Shown in pieces: positions 1 to 11,004 of a stretch of DNA of 64,000 nt (positions within the stretch are counted from its first letter, which is position 1; every line of letters starts with the position of its first letter). This DNA comes from Endocalyx cinctus (taxonomy: Eukaryota; Ascomycota; Sordariomycetes; Amphisphaeriales; Apiosporaceae). Both the position numbers and the translations under genes were made by a program. Under the pieces are notes generated by a model, which did no database searches, was not told the DNA's origin, and was given only the letters and a program-made list of their open reading frames with translations. Location of the stretch: NCBI GenBank assembly GCA_001600455.1, contig BCKC01000001.1:3064441-3128440 (forward strand), given 5' to 3'.

Positions 1-1298
1 TTTCTTTTTCGGCACTCCGACCCTTGATTTTCTATATCACGAGACACGTTATTCATGAGGCGCAAGGATTTCAATGATACCCTAGGAACAGGAGTTACTG
101 GACACCTCTTTTTTTTTTTTTACGTTTCTGTCACGGGGTGATGATGATAACGACGATGAACGACGGTTACCATTGCCTTTGATATTTTGCTCTTTGTAAC
201 AATTTCTGCTTACTCACTTTCTTCCTTTCTTTCTTTTTTTATTTTTTTTTCCCTCCACTCTTCTGCTGAAAAGGAGAAGTGGAGTATATAACGATGCTGA
301 GGTTATGAGAAGGAGAGATATAACAACAGGACGGGAAGATTACGTATGATTCGGGGGTATTTTGTGCTGAGGGACATTGAAACCCAGGAAACAACCTAAT
401 TATATATCTGCATTCTGGTTCTTTGAATACAGGTAGATAGATAGCCAATAGTGTACCTGAGTGGATTAATTTAAAAAAGGGGTTGAAAAATGGCAAATGT
501 CTTGATGGTGATTAATGATAAATTTATGGATGAATGATGGACGTTTATACATGCAGAGTGTGAGTAAGTACCTCCTACCCGTGGACCTACTGAGTAGATA
601 GGCTGATAGGTCAGCCGACATACAGTATGACTTGGTCAGCTAATTATTTTCTTTCTCTCTCTTAACATGCCATAAGCACTTAATGTATACCACTAGGGTT
701 GACCATTTCTCATACCATACAACCTGATAAATAGGGTTTACATCAGGGATTAGGTGCTTAATGGATATCTGAGCTACGCCGCTTTAAGCTGGATTCTAGT
801 CCGAGATTTGCAAGGTTGACTGACCATTTCTCTGACTGATCGGAAACTCCATAACTAGGTGTACACTGGTAGGGTATAGGTATATACTCGCAGGTAAGCA
901 ATACATACAGTACAGTTAAATAATTAGTTAGCTAGCATACATATAACCTTTTTTTTTGAGCTGATTATTTGCTTTCTCTCTCTTAACGTACTATATACGC
1001 ATATTTCTCATTCTTATTGAGTGGTATATGGTATGGTAAGCGCGGGCGTTTGTTCTTGCACATATACAGCTCTTCCCGAAGCTGGACTTCTTCGTCTTGC
1101 TGGCCTCGCTCTCCAGTAGAAGAGTCGCTGGCTATGATCGGTCTCTGCTGTTGGAGGCCATCGCGGGGGTTTATCCTTCCCGCAAGAAGCCAGGTCTTGA
1201 TGGGCGCCATGACCCCCGCCGCCTATGCCGTGCGGCGAGAGCTTGATTGCAGATGATATACTTGCAAATGTAACAATAGTGACTATAGTATTAGATAC
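1..1298. other. Intergenic DNA downstream of argininosuccinate lyase
   Basis: AT-rich DNA with homopolymer T runs and no convincing gene. The only stretch that stands out is about 1040-1250. It is visibly richer in G and C than its flanks and stays open on both strands for about 75 codons, but neither translation resembles a family I know. It may be a coding relic. The rest is probably the 3' flank of the minus-strand lyase gene. Confidence 0.6.
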
Positions 1299-3116
1299 TT
1301 AACTTAACATAGCCTTAATGACCTTGATCTGCTCTAGAACACTTGATCGACTAGTACCACCTTTGGCTGATCTCGATTCAACACTTGTCTCATAGTTGAA
1401 AACATCCATGACATCGTCTGTGAATCGATCATCAATAGCCTTTAGCTGTTCAAGGGAGAGTGTATCCATTGGAATACCTAGCTCCTCACTTTTTGCGACT
1501 ACTCGCCCTGAAATATGATGTGTCTCGCGGAAAGGCACACCTTTCCTGACTAGGAAGTCAGCAAGGTCTGTTGCGAGAAGGGTTGGATCTAGTGCAGCTA
1601 GCATCCGCTCCGGTCGAATCGTGAGTGTAGAGAGGATGCCATTCGCGATCTGTATACTATCAGAGATAGTCTTGACATGATCTATCATAGGTTCCCAGCT
1701 CTCTTGGAGATCTTTGTTGTAAGTAGACGTTAATGACTTGCTCGTCATCATGAAGCCAGCGAGTTGACCAAAACATCGCCCGGACTTGCCGCGAAGTAGT
1801 TCAAGCCCATCTGGATTTTTTTTCTGCGAGTTTGTTAGTCATATTCTACCAATTTTAGATATCTCAAGAGTCATAAGACATCGTCTCAGGAGGAAACTCA
1901 TGCAGAGAAGCGCTTCAGGTAGCAGGCAGCTCCTAAAGATTCCAAAAGGGGAAATAAAGAGCACGAGAAATACTTACTTGAGGCATCAATGAGGAGCCAG
2001 TAGAATACGCGTCAGCAATGCTGACAAAGCCAAACTCAAACGAGGAATATAGGATCAAGTCCTGGCTCCAGTTTGAGATATGCCCCATGAATATACTACC
2101 CCACTGTAGGAACTCGGTAACGAAATCCCTACTGGCTACAGCTCCCATGGAGTTCCAGAGTATACCATCAAAGCCGAGCTCCTCAGCCATCATATCGCGA
2201 TCAATGTTGAAGGCATTTCCGGCAAGAGCGCCAGAGCCAAGTGGGCTGAGGTTTCCCATGTTAGTAAGATCCAAACGTACACACTGTTATACACAGATAT
2301 GCTTACCTCTTGTTGACACGTTTGAAGGTCTCCCGCAGACGGTCCAAGTCACTTGCAAAGGCAAAGCCATACGACAAAAGCCAGGCGCTAAACCTGACAG
2401 CCATGGCGCGTTGCAGGTGGGTGTATCCAGGCATAATATGGTCGCTGTCAAGGTCAGAAAGGTGATTCCTGATTAAGCAGGAGATGTTGAACTTACATCT
2501 CAGCCTCGGCACGTGCTATAATGACCTGAAGGAAGGCAACCATTTGGTCGTCGATCTCACGTATCCGCTCGCGCAGCCACATGCGCATATCGCAGACAAC
2601 CTGCTCGTTTCGGCTGCGGCCAGTATGTAGCTTGCCTGCGATATCCTTGCTGATGATTTCCCCAAGCCGACGCTCATTGGCAGTATGAATCTGTGTTCTC
2701 ATAACATTAGCCGCCTTGCATAAGTTAAGTCGCCATAAGATGAGTAGATCAAGGGGTGTGGGTGGCGCCTCACATCCTCATCGTTGGGCATTATAGTGAA
2801 GGTGTCTGCTTCCCACTCCTTCAAAACCTCGCGGAGACCTCGCTCGATTTCGACAAACTCGGCATCGGAAATGATGCCGGATTTTGCATTTGCACGGGCA
2901 AAGGCAATACTGCCGAGGATGTCTTCCTTATATAGGAGCTTGTCATACGAGATACTCGCATTATACTTGTGCATGAGGGGATCAATACCGCCTATTATCC
3001 GTGAGGTTAGTCTATATACTGCTCCCGGACTTAACGATCGCGGAGAGCTACCAACCTGTAAAGCGGCCACCCCAGAGCATACCCGCCGCGGGAGCATTCG
3101 CCTTATCAGAAGCCAT
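1299..3116 (-). CDS. ARG4: Argininosuccinate lyase
   Basis: Cleaves argininosuccinate to arginine and fumarate, the last step of arginine biosynthesis. The enzyme is a homotetramer of the fumarase/aspartase superfamily. The model has six exons on the minus strand: 3116-3056, 2991-2774, 2690-2497, 2444-2307, 2245-1978 and 1823-1299. It gives 467 residues, close to the usual 460-470. The first exon encodes [13 protein letters not shown] followed by LWGGRFTG, the standard lyase start. Other recognisable pieces are [46 protein letters not shown] and the superfamily signature GSSLMPQKKNPD near residue 290, whose catalytic-loop serine is present. An intron falls exactly between MPQ and KKNPD. All five introns have GT..AG ends and preserve frame. 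The gene is divergent from the PDI gene at 4240. No defect was seen; identity is near certain. Confidence 0.96.
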
Positions 3117-3470
3117 GATGGGTTAAATACCAGTATCGTATATTGCAATTGAATCGAATTCGCCGCCTTTCAACAATTAATGTACTTGAGTCAGGAGAGG
3201 TGACGAAAAATTGTCCGTTGAGCTTTTGTTGTGGAGGTGGTCCGTTAGACTTTTTAAACTGCACAATTTTTAGCTAAGATGAGTTGGGAAAGCTTAGTGA
3301 GCCGACACCGGCCCACCGCAGTCTTGACTTACGCCTTTCTCGCCTTAACAAAGTTGGTAATTCTACAAGTATTATGGAACCTCGGTTTAACTTTAGCAGT
3401 TCTACCTACATATACATATACATCATTCAATCTTCTTTCCCTATAGAAAACTCTAGGTTAACAAGCACCA

Positions 3471-3519
3471 GATTAGTAGTTGGGTCGGTGACGACCAGTG
3501 AATCCCTGGTGTTGTACGA
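3471..3519 (+). pseudogene. 5S rRNA 3' fragment (truncated 5S gene)
   Basis: About 49 bases match my recollection of the 3' part of ascomycete 5S rRNA: TTAGTAGTTGGGTCGGTGAC, then the loop and stem ACCAGTGAATCCCTGGTGTT. An uninterrupted run of 25 T follows at once, as expected of a pol III terminator. The 100 bases upstream do not resemble the 5' half of 5S rRNA (no ACATACGACCAT-like start), so the copy looks truncated at its 5' end. Dispersed single 5S genes and 5S pseudogenes are known in Neurospora and related fungi. The internal promoter of a true 5S gene would be only partly present, so transcription is doubtful. Confidence 0.75.
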
Positions 3520-3544
3520 TTTTTTTTTTTTTTTTTTTTTTTTT
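3520..3544 (+). terminator. T25 tract at the end of the 5S rRNA fragment
   Basis: A run of 25 consecutive T directly follows the 5S rRNA-like 3' end. RNA polymerase III terminates at T runs, so this is read as the terminator of the 5S relic. Its length far exceeds what termination needs, which may reflect slippage or a poly-A/T tail left by an insertion event. Confidence 0.55.
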
Positions 3545-3902
3545 ATTATGCACGATGGTTTTTTTGTGCGGCTTGGTTCAGTGTTGATTGGATCTAGTAC
3601 ATAGTATATTCAATGTGATATATTTAGCCACAAATCACAGAGACTGATCCATAGATGCAGTCTGGCAGTATACTGTAACCTTGGAAGGGCGTACAGAGTA
3701 TATATATACGTATTAATGACATTAACGCGGAGTCGCATTAACGCGGAGGTAGCAGACAAGCGGGTCATGGAGTCTTGGACAGATGGAGTCTTAACACCTA
3801 ACACATTCCTCTTATCAAATACGCACGTAAGCATACTCTAGCTAGAGGCTTATATACATACACAGTACGGAGTACCACGGCACGGAGTACGGACCTTCAG
3901 CT

Positions 3903-3922
3903 ATGTACTTGTACAAGTACAT
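3903..3922. repeat. Perfect 20-bp palindrome
   Basis: ATGTACTTGTACAAGTACAT is identical to its own reverse complement over 20 bases. It lies in the lyase/PDI divergent spacer about 320 bp before the PDI start. It could bind a dimeric protein or form a cruciform; no known factor is assigned. Confidence 0.7.
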
Positions 3923-4239
3923 GTAGATATGAGGTCAGTGCCTTAATCCTTATCGATCCTTATCGAATCAAAAGCTCAATCAGATGTGCTTATGGATATG
4001 GATAAGTAGATTAATAACACAATGCAAAGTGGCATCTTTAAGTAGGTTGGTTTCTATCCTATATAATACTAAGGCTAAACTTCCCATAACCATCCCCTCG
4101 TTGTATTGTATGGTACTGTATTTAAACATTTCAATACTAATTCTCTTCTTGAATCTTATGTTTGACGATAATTACGCAACTCACCTCTATCCTTTGTTTT
4201 GAAATCGTCATCCGATAAAATATATTATAACACCTGAAA

Positions 4240-5410
4240 ATGGTTCTTCTAAAGAGCTTCGTGCTCGCAGGCTTGACCGCCGTTGTAGCTGCAAAATCCG
4301 CCGTCCTCGACCTCATTCCCGATAACTTCGATGACGTCGTCTTAAAATCCGGAAAGCCTACTCTAGTCGAGTTCTTCGCTCCTTGGTGCGGCCACTGCAA
4401 GAACCTTGCTCCTACCTACGAGGAGCTTGCTGGAGCTTTTGCTTCTTCGAAAGATGTCCAGATCGCCAAAGTCGACGCTGATGCCGAGAAGTCTCTAGGC
4501 AAGAGATTTGGCGTTCAAGGTTTCCCTACCTTAAAGTACTTCGATGGAAAGAGTGACAAGCCGGAAGACTACAATGGCGGCCGTGATCTCGAGAGCTTGA
4601 CCAAGTTCATCACCGACAAGACCGGTGCTAAGGCTAAGAAGAAGTTGGAGATGCCTAGCCAGGTGGAAATGTTGACGGACAAGACCTTTAAGGAGATTGT
4701 TGGTAGTGACAAGAACGTGTTCGTTGCTTTCACTGCTCCTTGGTGCGGACGTAAGTGATCCATCCCGCCGCCACCGAATGAATTGTAGAAACTGACAACT
4801 AGTAGACTGCAAGAACTTGGCACCCACCTGGGAGACTCTTGCCGAAGACTTCATCAATGAGCCCAGCATCGTTATCGCCAAGGTTGACGCCGAGGCCGAG
4901 AACAGCAAGGCCACCGCGAGCGAGCAGGGCGTTTCCTCTTACCCGACTATTAAGTTCTTCCCTAAGGGATCAACCGAAGGTGAAGCTTACAACGGCGGCC
5001 GATCCGAGAAAGACCTGATCGACTTCATCAACGAGAAGACGGGTACTCACCGTACTCCTGGCGGCGGCCTCGATGCTACCGCCGGCACCATCGACGTATT
5101 GAACCACATTGCCATGCAGTATGCCGCCGCTACCGAGAAGCTGGCCGAGTATGCTGCTGAGGCTAAGAAGATCGTCGAGAGCTTTGCTGAGGATGCGCAA
5201 TACAAGTATGCTCGCTACTACATCAAGGTATTCGAGAAGCTCGCCGAGAACGAGGGTTGGGTTTCCAAGGAGGCTGCCCGTCTGGACAGCATCATCAGGA
5301 AGGGTGGTCTGGCTCCCTCCAAGCTGGACGAAATGCAGACCAAGTCCAACATCCTGAAGCAATATGTTCAGAAGGCTGCTGATGCGGTTACCGGTAAGGA
5401 CGAGTTGTAA
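4240..5410 (+). CDS. Protein disulfide isomerase, ERp38/TigA type
   Basis: An ER-lumen thiol oxidoreductase that forms and rearranges disulfides in secretory proteins. There are two exons, 4240-4750 and 4806-5410, giving 371 residues. The N-terminus is a signal peptide (MVLLKSFVLAGLTAVVAA). Two thioredoxin domains follow. Each has a complete APWCGHCK active site, the first around residues 47-53 and the second around 167-173. The single intron lies inside the second CGHC, splitting the histidine codon. The C-terminal third, after about residue 265, is the helical ERp29-like D domain, and the protein ends in the ER-retrieval signal KDEL. Two thioredoxin domains plus a D domain match N. crassa ERp38 and Aspergillus TigA rather than classical four-domain PDI. 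The gene is convergent with the HSBP1-like gene. Confidence 0.95.
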
Positions 5411-5707
5411 GCTGCCAGTGGGATGTGCCTATAGCAATATCAAGGTAATGATGGAGAGACGAGAAATGAGAAGCCAATTATACACAAACATTTGTTGGAA
5501 TTCCCGGTGTTAAAAAGGTATCATTGTTGTTAAAAAGAGCAATACAATACGCTGGTTTCATGTAATTTATCCCGCCCTACATCCATCCATCTATAGTCCC
5601 GTAGGTAATTCCTCGAACTCCTAAGAAGAAAAAAACAACGCCGATTTCCAGTTCTTGACATGAACAGTTTCCACACACACACGCACGCAAACACACAGTC
5701 GTAAAGT

Positions 5708-6083
5708 TTATGATTTCGGCGTCGCGTTTGGATTTGCGGCAGTTTCTTGGTTCGCTCGTAGTGCTGCCTCGAGGCTATCTAATCGTTTCGACATCTCGTC
5801 CACTAGATTGGTTTTATGGTAAGTTACTGACGTGCCGAAATAATAAGTTTGTAGAAAACATACTTTTTGCGAATATTTCGCTCGAGACCCCGGCGAATTT
5901 GTTTGATAGCGAATTGAGTAGGTCCTCAACTACAGCTGTGAGTTCTTCGGAACCACCCTTTAATAGAACATAGATTAGATAACGATTGTCTTTCGCAACA
6001 AAGTGGCTTCAATGCTTGCTTACATTTTCTGCTGCTGCTGTTGCTGCTGCGTCTTTGCTCGGTTCGGCCTTGTTAGAAGACAT
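5708..6083 (-). CDS. HSBP1-like heat-shock-factor-binding protein
   Basis: A short coiled-coil protein of the heat shock factor binding protein 1 family. In animals HSBP1 trimers bind HSF1 and damp the heat-shock response; related proteins also act in WASH assembly. Three minus-strand exons, 6083-6024, 5957-5864 and 5802-5708, give 82 residues, the family's usual size. Exon 1 is alanine-rich from a GCA/GCT-type triplet run. Exons 2 and 3 encode the family core, with heptads such as ELTAVVEDLLNSLSNKF and MDEMSKRLDSLEAALRANQ. Both introns are GT..AG and keep frame, and the intron between AK and MDEM restores the conserved methionine. The gene shares a 546-bp divergent promoter with the Tul1 ligase and converges on the PDI gene. 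A fungal function is inferred only from the family. Confidence 0.88.
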
Positions 6084-6629
6084 ATTTTGTAGATAATCGT
6101 CTCAGAGTCACGGTTTCGTGGAGGTACGTGGTTTGGTGCCAATGTGATTAAACCTGTACAGAGTACTTTGCTTCATTTAAGATTTATTTGCTCCGTATTT
6201 AATAAGCAATTGGAACGCGGCCTTCCTTGTTAGTAACAAATAGCCTGCGTATAACACAGTATATGTTACCTGTCTGACCAGGGCTTGCAGAAGCCTAGCG
6301 TGCTAGTATACTGCCTGACTGGTACACTAAACCCACTATAAACACCCTTAGCAGTTCTGGGCACTTACTACTCCGTACTTACTTAAGTACTTAACGACCT
6401 TTGGAATCCATCACTTTGTATCGATTTATCCATCTTGTCTCCCCCAATTCTGCTTGTACCTCGGGGATTTAAGATATTGCTTATACGACTCTCCCTGAAC
6501 CATCTCTGAATTACTTCTGAATCACTATTATCCCATTTAGGGAGATTTTGAGCGAAGATATATATACAACCGCAGTTCACTATGTTTAGTAGGTGAACAC
6601 TATGGAAACGATAATAGACTTCTCCAGCT
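6084..6629. promoter_or_regulatory. Bidirectional promoter, HSBP1-like/Tul1
   Basis: A 546-bp spacer between two divergent starts. It is AT-rich and contains no coding sequence. It must carry both promoters. No specific factor site was assigned with confidence. Confidence 0.5.
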
Positions 6630-9197
6630 ATGCCGCAACCCCAAGATAACGCCCGTATCATATTCTTCCTTCTGCTCATATTCTGGTTCGCCTCGAGCCC
6701 CGATCCTAATTCCTCCTTCGTTGCCGGCCCCGATGCCGTTAAAGAACGTCTGATACGTCAACGATTCGCGCACGGTATCCTTAATAGTACGAGCTGGGGT
6801 GATTTCGCCCCGACTCTTGTCGATGACGGCGTACCTGATGCTGTTCCTAAGTACTTGAACTTGACCGGCTTCAGACAAGAGGATAAATATGCCTGGGAGG
6901 ATTTAGATCGATTCAAAAATCGCTGCGAGGAATGGAGTCGCCATGCTGTGGGTATCCCCGAGAGCTCCGAGCCGGTATGGCAGAATGCAACGGGCGTCGT
7001 GCGTGGCTTATGGGATAGGAAGAATACCACCACCCTGAGATACCACTCAGACTATAACCTGACTGAGATGACGCCTGATATCGTTTGGAGCGGGTGGAAC
7101 TCTGACTGGGACAGAAACGTCACCGGTACAGAGGGCAAGATACTCATTAGGGTTGAGGATATGGAAGATTCGGATACAGAACCTGAAGAGTTGGATCAAA
7201 GCATCGCAATGAGCTCCGAGGTAAAAGCGCGCGAAGTGATTGCAGTAATCAGTATAGAAGATATACAAGGATCCGGAAGCAACTGGGAAATGCGCCTTCA
7301 CGGCGTGCACTGGCCTAAAGAAGGGGCCATGTTATTTACCACTACGAGCGACAAGTTTGCCGGCATTTTCGCCCTACCTCATTTAACTTCTAGGCCGGAA
7401 TTCTTCGAATCTAGCCAAGCTCTTCTGAACCGAACTCTGGATAAAGCTTTGGTCAAAAAGGAGAGGCGTGCCTTCAATGATCAATTTGTCGACCCCTGGA
7501 CATCTTCGATGGATGCCCCGAATGAATCTCTGAACCCTACTGCCCATTGCGAGTATTTGGCTTATGTCCAAATCTACCCCATGGATGCAGATGTGCTGCA
7601 AGTTCATCCAACGCTTACCGGTCCGGAAAATGTCATTAAAGCGATTGAAGAAATCGAGAAGGAGCTTCGATTTCCCACAGGCAGTCCCAGCAAAGCTATA
7701 CCTAAATTTCAAATGTCTACCGTGATTTTCTCTCCTGACTGTGGCTACTTTTTAGAGAGCAGAGGACCTCCAGCATATGCACCAGTTGATGGTGAGCATC
7801 TACTTGGTGTCAAGCAAGAGACCTTTTTATATAGTGTTAGCACTTGGCTTTTAGGCCTTGCGTTTGTCATCTTCGGCCAGGTTCAGTTGCTGAAGTCACA
7901 GATGAGAGAATCTTCAACTCCGTCAACACTAGGCCGAGTCAGCTTCGTCACCATGAGTATGTTGCTGGTTGCTGATGGCATCATGTTTACTGCCTCGGCC
8001 AGCTGGAGTCTCTCAGCTGCGACCACATTATTACCCTCATTACTTGTAACATGTGTGTCTTTTCTATCTATGATGATAGGGACTTTCTTCCTGTCTGAGA
8101 TCCATAAAATTCAGGAACCCGAATGGCGACGCCAAGAGAGGGAAAGAGAACGACAAAATGCAAACACGGCAAGACCATCGACGACTGCTTCGCAGACGCC
8201 AACCCCTGCTGCTCCTCCAAATGTATCTTCAACTACGCCGAATTCCCGGCCCGCACTTTCCGTAACAACAACAGGAGGTCGGACAGTATCACCTCCTGTC
8301 ATTATACCCTCTGATCAAGATATCGACGCGGAGATTGCTGAAGTTACAAATAATAGCAATAATAATTCTCTCCTTCCAGCCCCGGTAACAGCGCCCACGC
8401 CGAATACGAATACGAACGTGGGAACACCCATCAGTACCATATTTGGTCGTTACATTCTTGGTGGTATATGTATCCTGTTCCTCAGTCTTGCCGCAATGAC
8501 ATGGCGATCAAATCTTCGCTCAGTGTATTTCAACCTCTTAGCCTTTTTATATCTCTCCTTCTGGATACCCCAGATTCACCGTAATGTCTACCGTAACTGT
8601 CGTCAAGCGCTTTCGTGGCAATTCGTCATTGGCCAATCTATCTTACGTCTCCTTCCCATTGCGTACTTCTACATATTTCCTTCGAATTTTGCATTTGTGG
8701 AACCGGACTGGTACGCTTTTAGCGTCTTAGGAGGATGGGTCTGGATACAGATTTGGGTCCTCGTCGCACAATCTGTCCTTGGACCTAGATTCGGTGTTCC
8801 GAAGAATTGGATGCCCGAGGCCTGGGAATACCACCCGGTTCTCAGGGAAGATAACGTCGAAGCTGGTGGTTTACCGATAGGACTCGTAGTGGCCAGTCCG
8901 ACTACTCCCACTGCCGCCGAGCGTAGCAGGTCAAACGGCGAGGAATGGCCGCGGGATAAGAAGCAGGCGACGAATACGCATGTGATTGACTGTGCCATCT
9001 GCAGAGAGGTTCTCGAAGTCCCCGTCGTGCGGGCCGGAGGAGATGATCCCACCGCCGGCGGTGTCGCTGGAGTTTTTGCTAGACGCCTGTATATGGTTAC
9101 GCCCTGTCGGCATATATTCCACAGCACCTGTCTAGAGGGTTGGATGCGGTATAGATTGCAATGCCCTATTTGTAGGGAAGAGCTGCCACCTCTTTAG
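6630..9197 (+). CDS. Dsc/Tul1 RING E3 ubiquitin ligase
   Basis: The membrane RING ligase of the Golgi/endosome Dsc (Tul1) complex. In fungi it ubiquitinates mis-targeted membrane proteins, and in fission yeast and Aspergillus it helps cleave the SREBP sterol/hypoxia regulator. It is one exon of 855 residues. The start is followed by a hydrophobic signal-anchor (IIFFLLLIFWFASS). A lumenal domain with many N-x-S/T sites runs to about residue 390. Several membrane segments cover about 395-500 and 610-730, interrupted by a Ser/Thr/Pro-rich loop of low complexity. A C-terminal RING spans about residues 788-850, reading CAIC, then CRHIFHSTC, then CPIC. The gap between the first Cys pair and the following Cys is unusually long because of a Gly/Ala-rich insert. 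Length and order match Dsc1/Tul1 proteins. Confidence 0.93.
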   Translation: MPQPQDNARIIFFLLLIFWFASSPDPNSSFVAGPDAVKERLIRQRFAHGILNSTSWGDFAPTLVDDGVPDAVPKYLNLTGFRQEDKYAWEDLDRFKNRCEEWSRHAVGIPESSEPVWQNATGVVRGLWDRKNTTTLRYHSDYNLTEMTPDIVWSGWNSDWDRNVTGTEGKILIRVEDMEDSDTEPEELDQSIAMSSEVKAREVIAVISIEDIQGSGSNWEMRLHGVHWPKEGAMLFTTTSDKFAGIFALPHLTSRPEFFESSQALLNRTLDKALVKKERRAFNDQFVDPWTSSMDAPNESLNPTAHCEYLAYVQIYPMDADVLQVHPTLTGPENVIKAIEEIEKELRFPTGSPSKAIPKFQMSTVIFSPDCGYFLESRGPPAYAPVDGEHLLGVKQETFLYSVSTWLLGLAFVIFGQVQLLKSQMRESSTPSTLGRVSFVTMSMLLVADGIMFTASASWSLSAATTLLPSLLVTCVSFLSMMIGTFFLSEIHKIQEPEWRRQERERERQNANTARPSTTASQTPTPAAPPNVSSTTPNSRPALSVTTTGGRTVSPPVIIPSDQDIDAEIAEVTNNSNNNSLLPAPVTAPTPNTNTNVGTPISTIFGRYILGGICILFLSLAAMTWRSNLRSVYFNLLAFLYLSFWIPQIHRNVYRNCRQALSWQFVIGQSILRLLPIAYFYIFPSNFAFVEPDWYAFSVLGGWVWIQIWVLVAQSVLGPRFGVPKNWMPEAWEYHPVLREDNVEAGGLPIGLVVASPTTPTAAERSRSNGEEWPRDKKQATNTHVIDCAICREVLEVPVVRAGGDDPTAGGVAGVFARRLYMVTPCRHIFHSTCLEGWMRYRLQCPICREELPPL

Positions 9198-9306
9198 GTT
9201 TTTATTACGAGGGTTCTATGTATAACATCCTTTTCTACCCAAAAATTTACGAATATCTCAGTGAGCACTTTGATATTTATTTTCCAACGGACCGGAAACT
9301 CATCGG

Positions 9307-9323
9307 CTCAATACTGTATTGAG
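9307..9323. repeat. 8-bp hairpin in the Tul1 3' flank
   Basis: CTCAATAC T GTATTGAG has perfect 8-bp arms around one base. It lies about 110 bp past the Tul1 stop codon and could be a 3'-UTR hairpin. Its role is unknown. Confidence 0.5.
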
Positions 9324-9501
9324 ACCCCACTTATATCCGCTTGTGCTCCGATGTCAACGCCTAGTGATGTCTCTTATCATATCTTGTGAATCGGTCAAAC
9401 AAAACGATACCCGTTGCTCATAGACTCGTCACCCTGTTGCAGAGTATATTTTTTTTAACAGTGTCCATCCAATAGTATATCGTATTTTGATTTAGGATAA
9501 A

Positions 9502-10278
9502 TCAAAATCGAGAAGGTTGCAATTGGCCCGATCGCGCATCAGGTCCAGACGTATTCGTAACCGAAAAGACGGCAGGCGCTAGTTGAAGCGCTCCGTCGTG
9601 CGGTATCGTACCGATTCTCTGACCGCAGGACGAGCAGCTGATATGCGTGTTCTCGTACCAACCTGCTATACACGGAACGCAGGCCAGGCAGATACAGAAG
9701 AGACAACATAGTATGCCAGCTATCCTGTATTCCGTCTCTCAGGTTAACTATTTGCTTCTTCCAAAAATATTCCACCCCGCCTTCTGAGAGTTTTTAAGTA
9801 AGGAGGTAAAAGGAGAAGTCATTACGAACGTTTGCATGCTGGTAGCCTCCTTAGCAGTCTGTGTCTGTGCGCGTCGCTTGCAGAAGGGGCAATCTATAAG
9901 CGTCGGTTCTGGCCCAAGCCTGTGCAGGGGCGTGACCATCTGCGGATCGGCTTCTCTCACGATATTGGGCAGACCGGGCTGGGACGGGTTCCTATTTTTA
10001 CCAAAGATCTCCGTTTAGATTTTCGCGGCTTCCAGGGCTACATTAGAAAACAGGGGAGAAGAGAGGTCATGAACATACTCGACCTGAATCATTCCAGCTG
10101 GCATACTCATCCCCGGCGCTGGGCTAGGCTGCTGAGTATTCATGTGACTCTCATTTCCTTTCTCGTCGACAATACTATGGCTCTCCTTCTCACCGGGGCG
10201 CTCTGGGGGGACATGAGTCGGAGCTGGTATCTCCAGCTGAGGGTTTCCTTTGACGGGGTTTCTGTTGTCGTCAACCAT
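9502..10278 (-). CDS. LITAF-domain zinc-ribbon protein
   Basis: A fungal protein ending in a LITAF/SIMPLE domain, a zinc ribbon interrupted by a membrane-inserting hydrophobic helix. Family members sit on the cytosolic face of endosomal or plasma membranes. Three minus-strand exons, 10278-10079, 9991-9830 and 9724-9502, give 194 residues. The first hundred residues are Pro-rich and disordered. The domain begins with DCPFCKRR near residue 102. The membrane-embedded part is Cys-rich (CCLFCICLACVPC, about 127-139), and the second zinc knuckle is HISCSSCG near 150. The first intron carries an in-frame stop, so it must be spliced out; its donor is GTATGT. The second donor, GTTCGT, is weaker but is the only frame-keeping choice I found. 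The two CxxC pairs are complete. Function is known only at family level. Confidence 0.85.
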
Positions 10279-11004
10279 GGCTCATTGAACTGTATTTACT
10301 AGTTGGATTGATGATGTTGTGGATAGTTAACTCAATTGATGCTACATAGAGTGTAAGGATTTATGATAGAAAGCCAAGATGAAAACAAAACCAACTTCGG
10401 ATCCGGACACGTATTTATTAAAGCATTATCTCCAACAGGTGGTACAAGAACCATTATCATTCCCCCGTCATTGCTTGTGAGCTCGGTGAGGTCTCTATCT
10501 GGGGCGGTTAGGGCTGGCCAATGCGATGGATTCGTCTTGCGCATATCGTCTCATCCTCCAACCAATAGCATCTTGGCAGCTTGGTAACTCTTCAATGAGC
10601 CTTGTCGTATACTATAATCCTACACACTTACCAATGCAGTCGCCGTATATTGCACGATTCTGGTGTATATTCTGAGGCATTTATTGCTGATCAGGGAGTA
10701 ATAGGGACGTAATTCGACTAGGCAACCCTTTGGTATCAGCCACATCGATCCTTTTCCTCTCTACCCCAAAAGTTAAGTAGGCAAACACGTCAGCCTTGTC
10801 GTCTTAACTACCTAATTTAGCTAGACTTCCCGATACTTAAAACAGATATCTAACGTCTATGAATTTTGAGGTTGATAGTAAAAGGCTGAAAAATGTAATT
10901 ATAAAGATGTAACTATAATACATTGAGTTGGTAGTGTCGACTTACTGGCCCTTAAGAATATTATGCTCTTTGTCTCCTAAATATTTCTAAGACAGCCAGA
11001 AAAG
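10279..11004. other. Divergent intergenic region, LITAF/HET
   Basis: This 726-bp spacer separates the LITAF start (minus) from the HET start (plus). It contains no coding sequence I can support. Both promoters should lie here. Confidence 0.55.

Larger units (their letters stand above)
3117..4239. other. Divergent intergenic region, lyase/PDI
   Basis: About 1.1 kb separates the lyase start (3116, minus) from the PDI start (4240, plus) and should contain both promoters. It also holds a 3' fragment of a 5S rRNA gene with a long T tract and a perfect 20-bp palindrome at 3903-3922. No additional protein-coding gene was recognised. Confidence 0.6.

Noticed and set aside
983..1256. Open frames on both strands in a GC-richer patch
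   Set aside because: Neither translation resembles a known family and no splice context supports a gene; kept only as a note in the intergenic entry.
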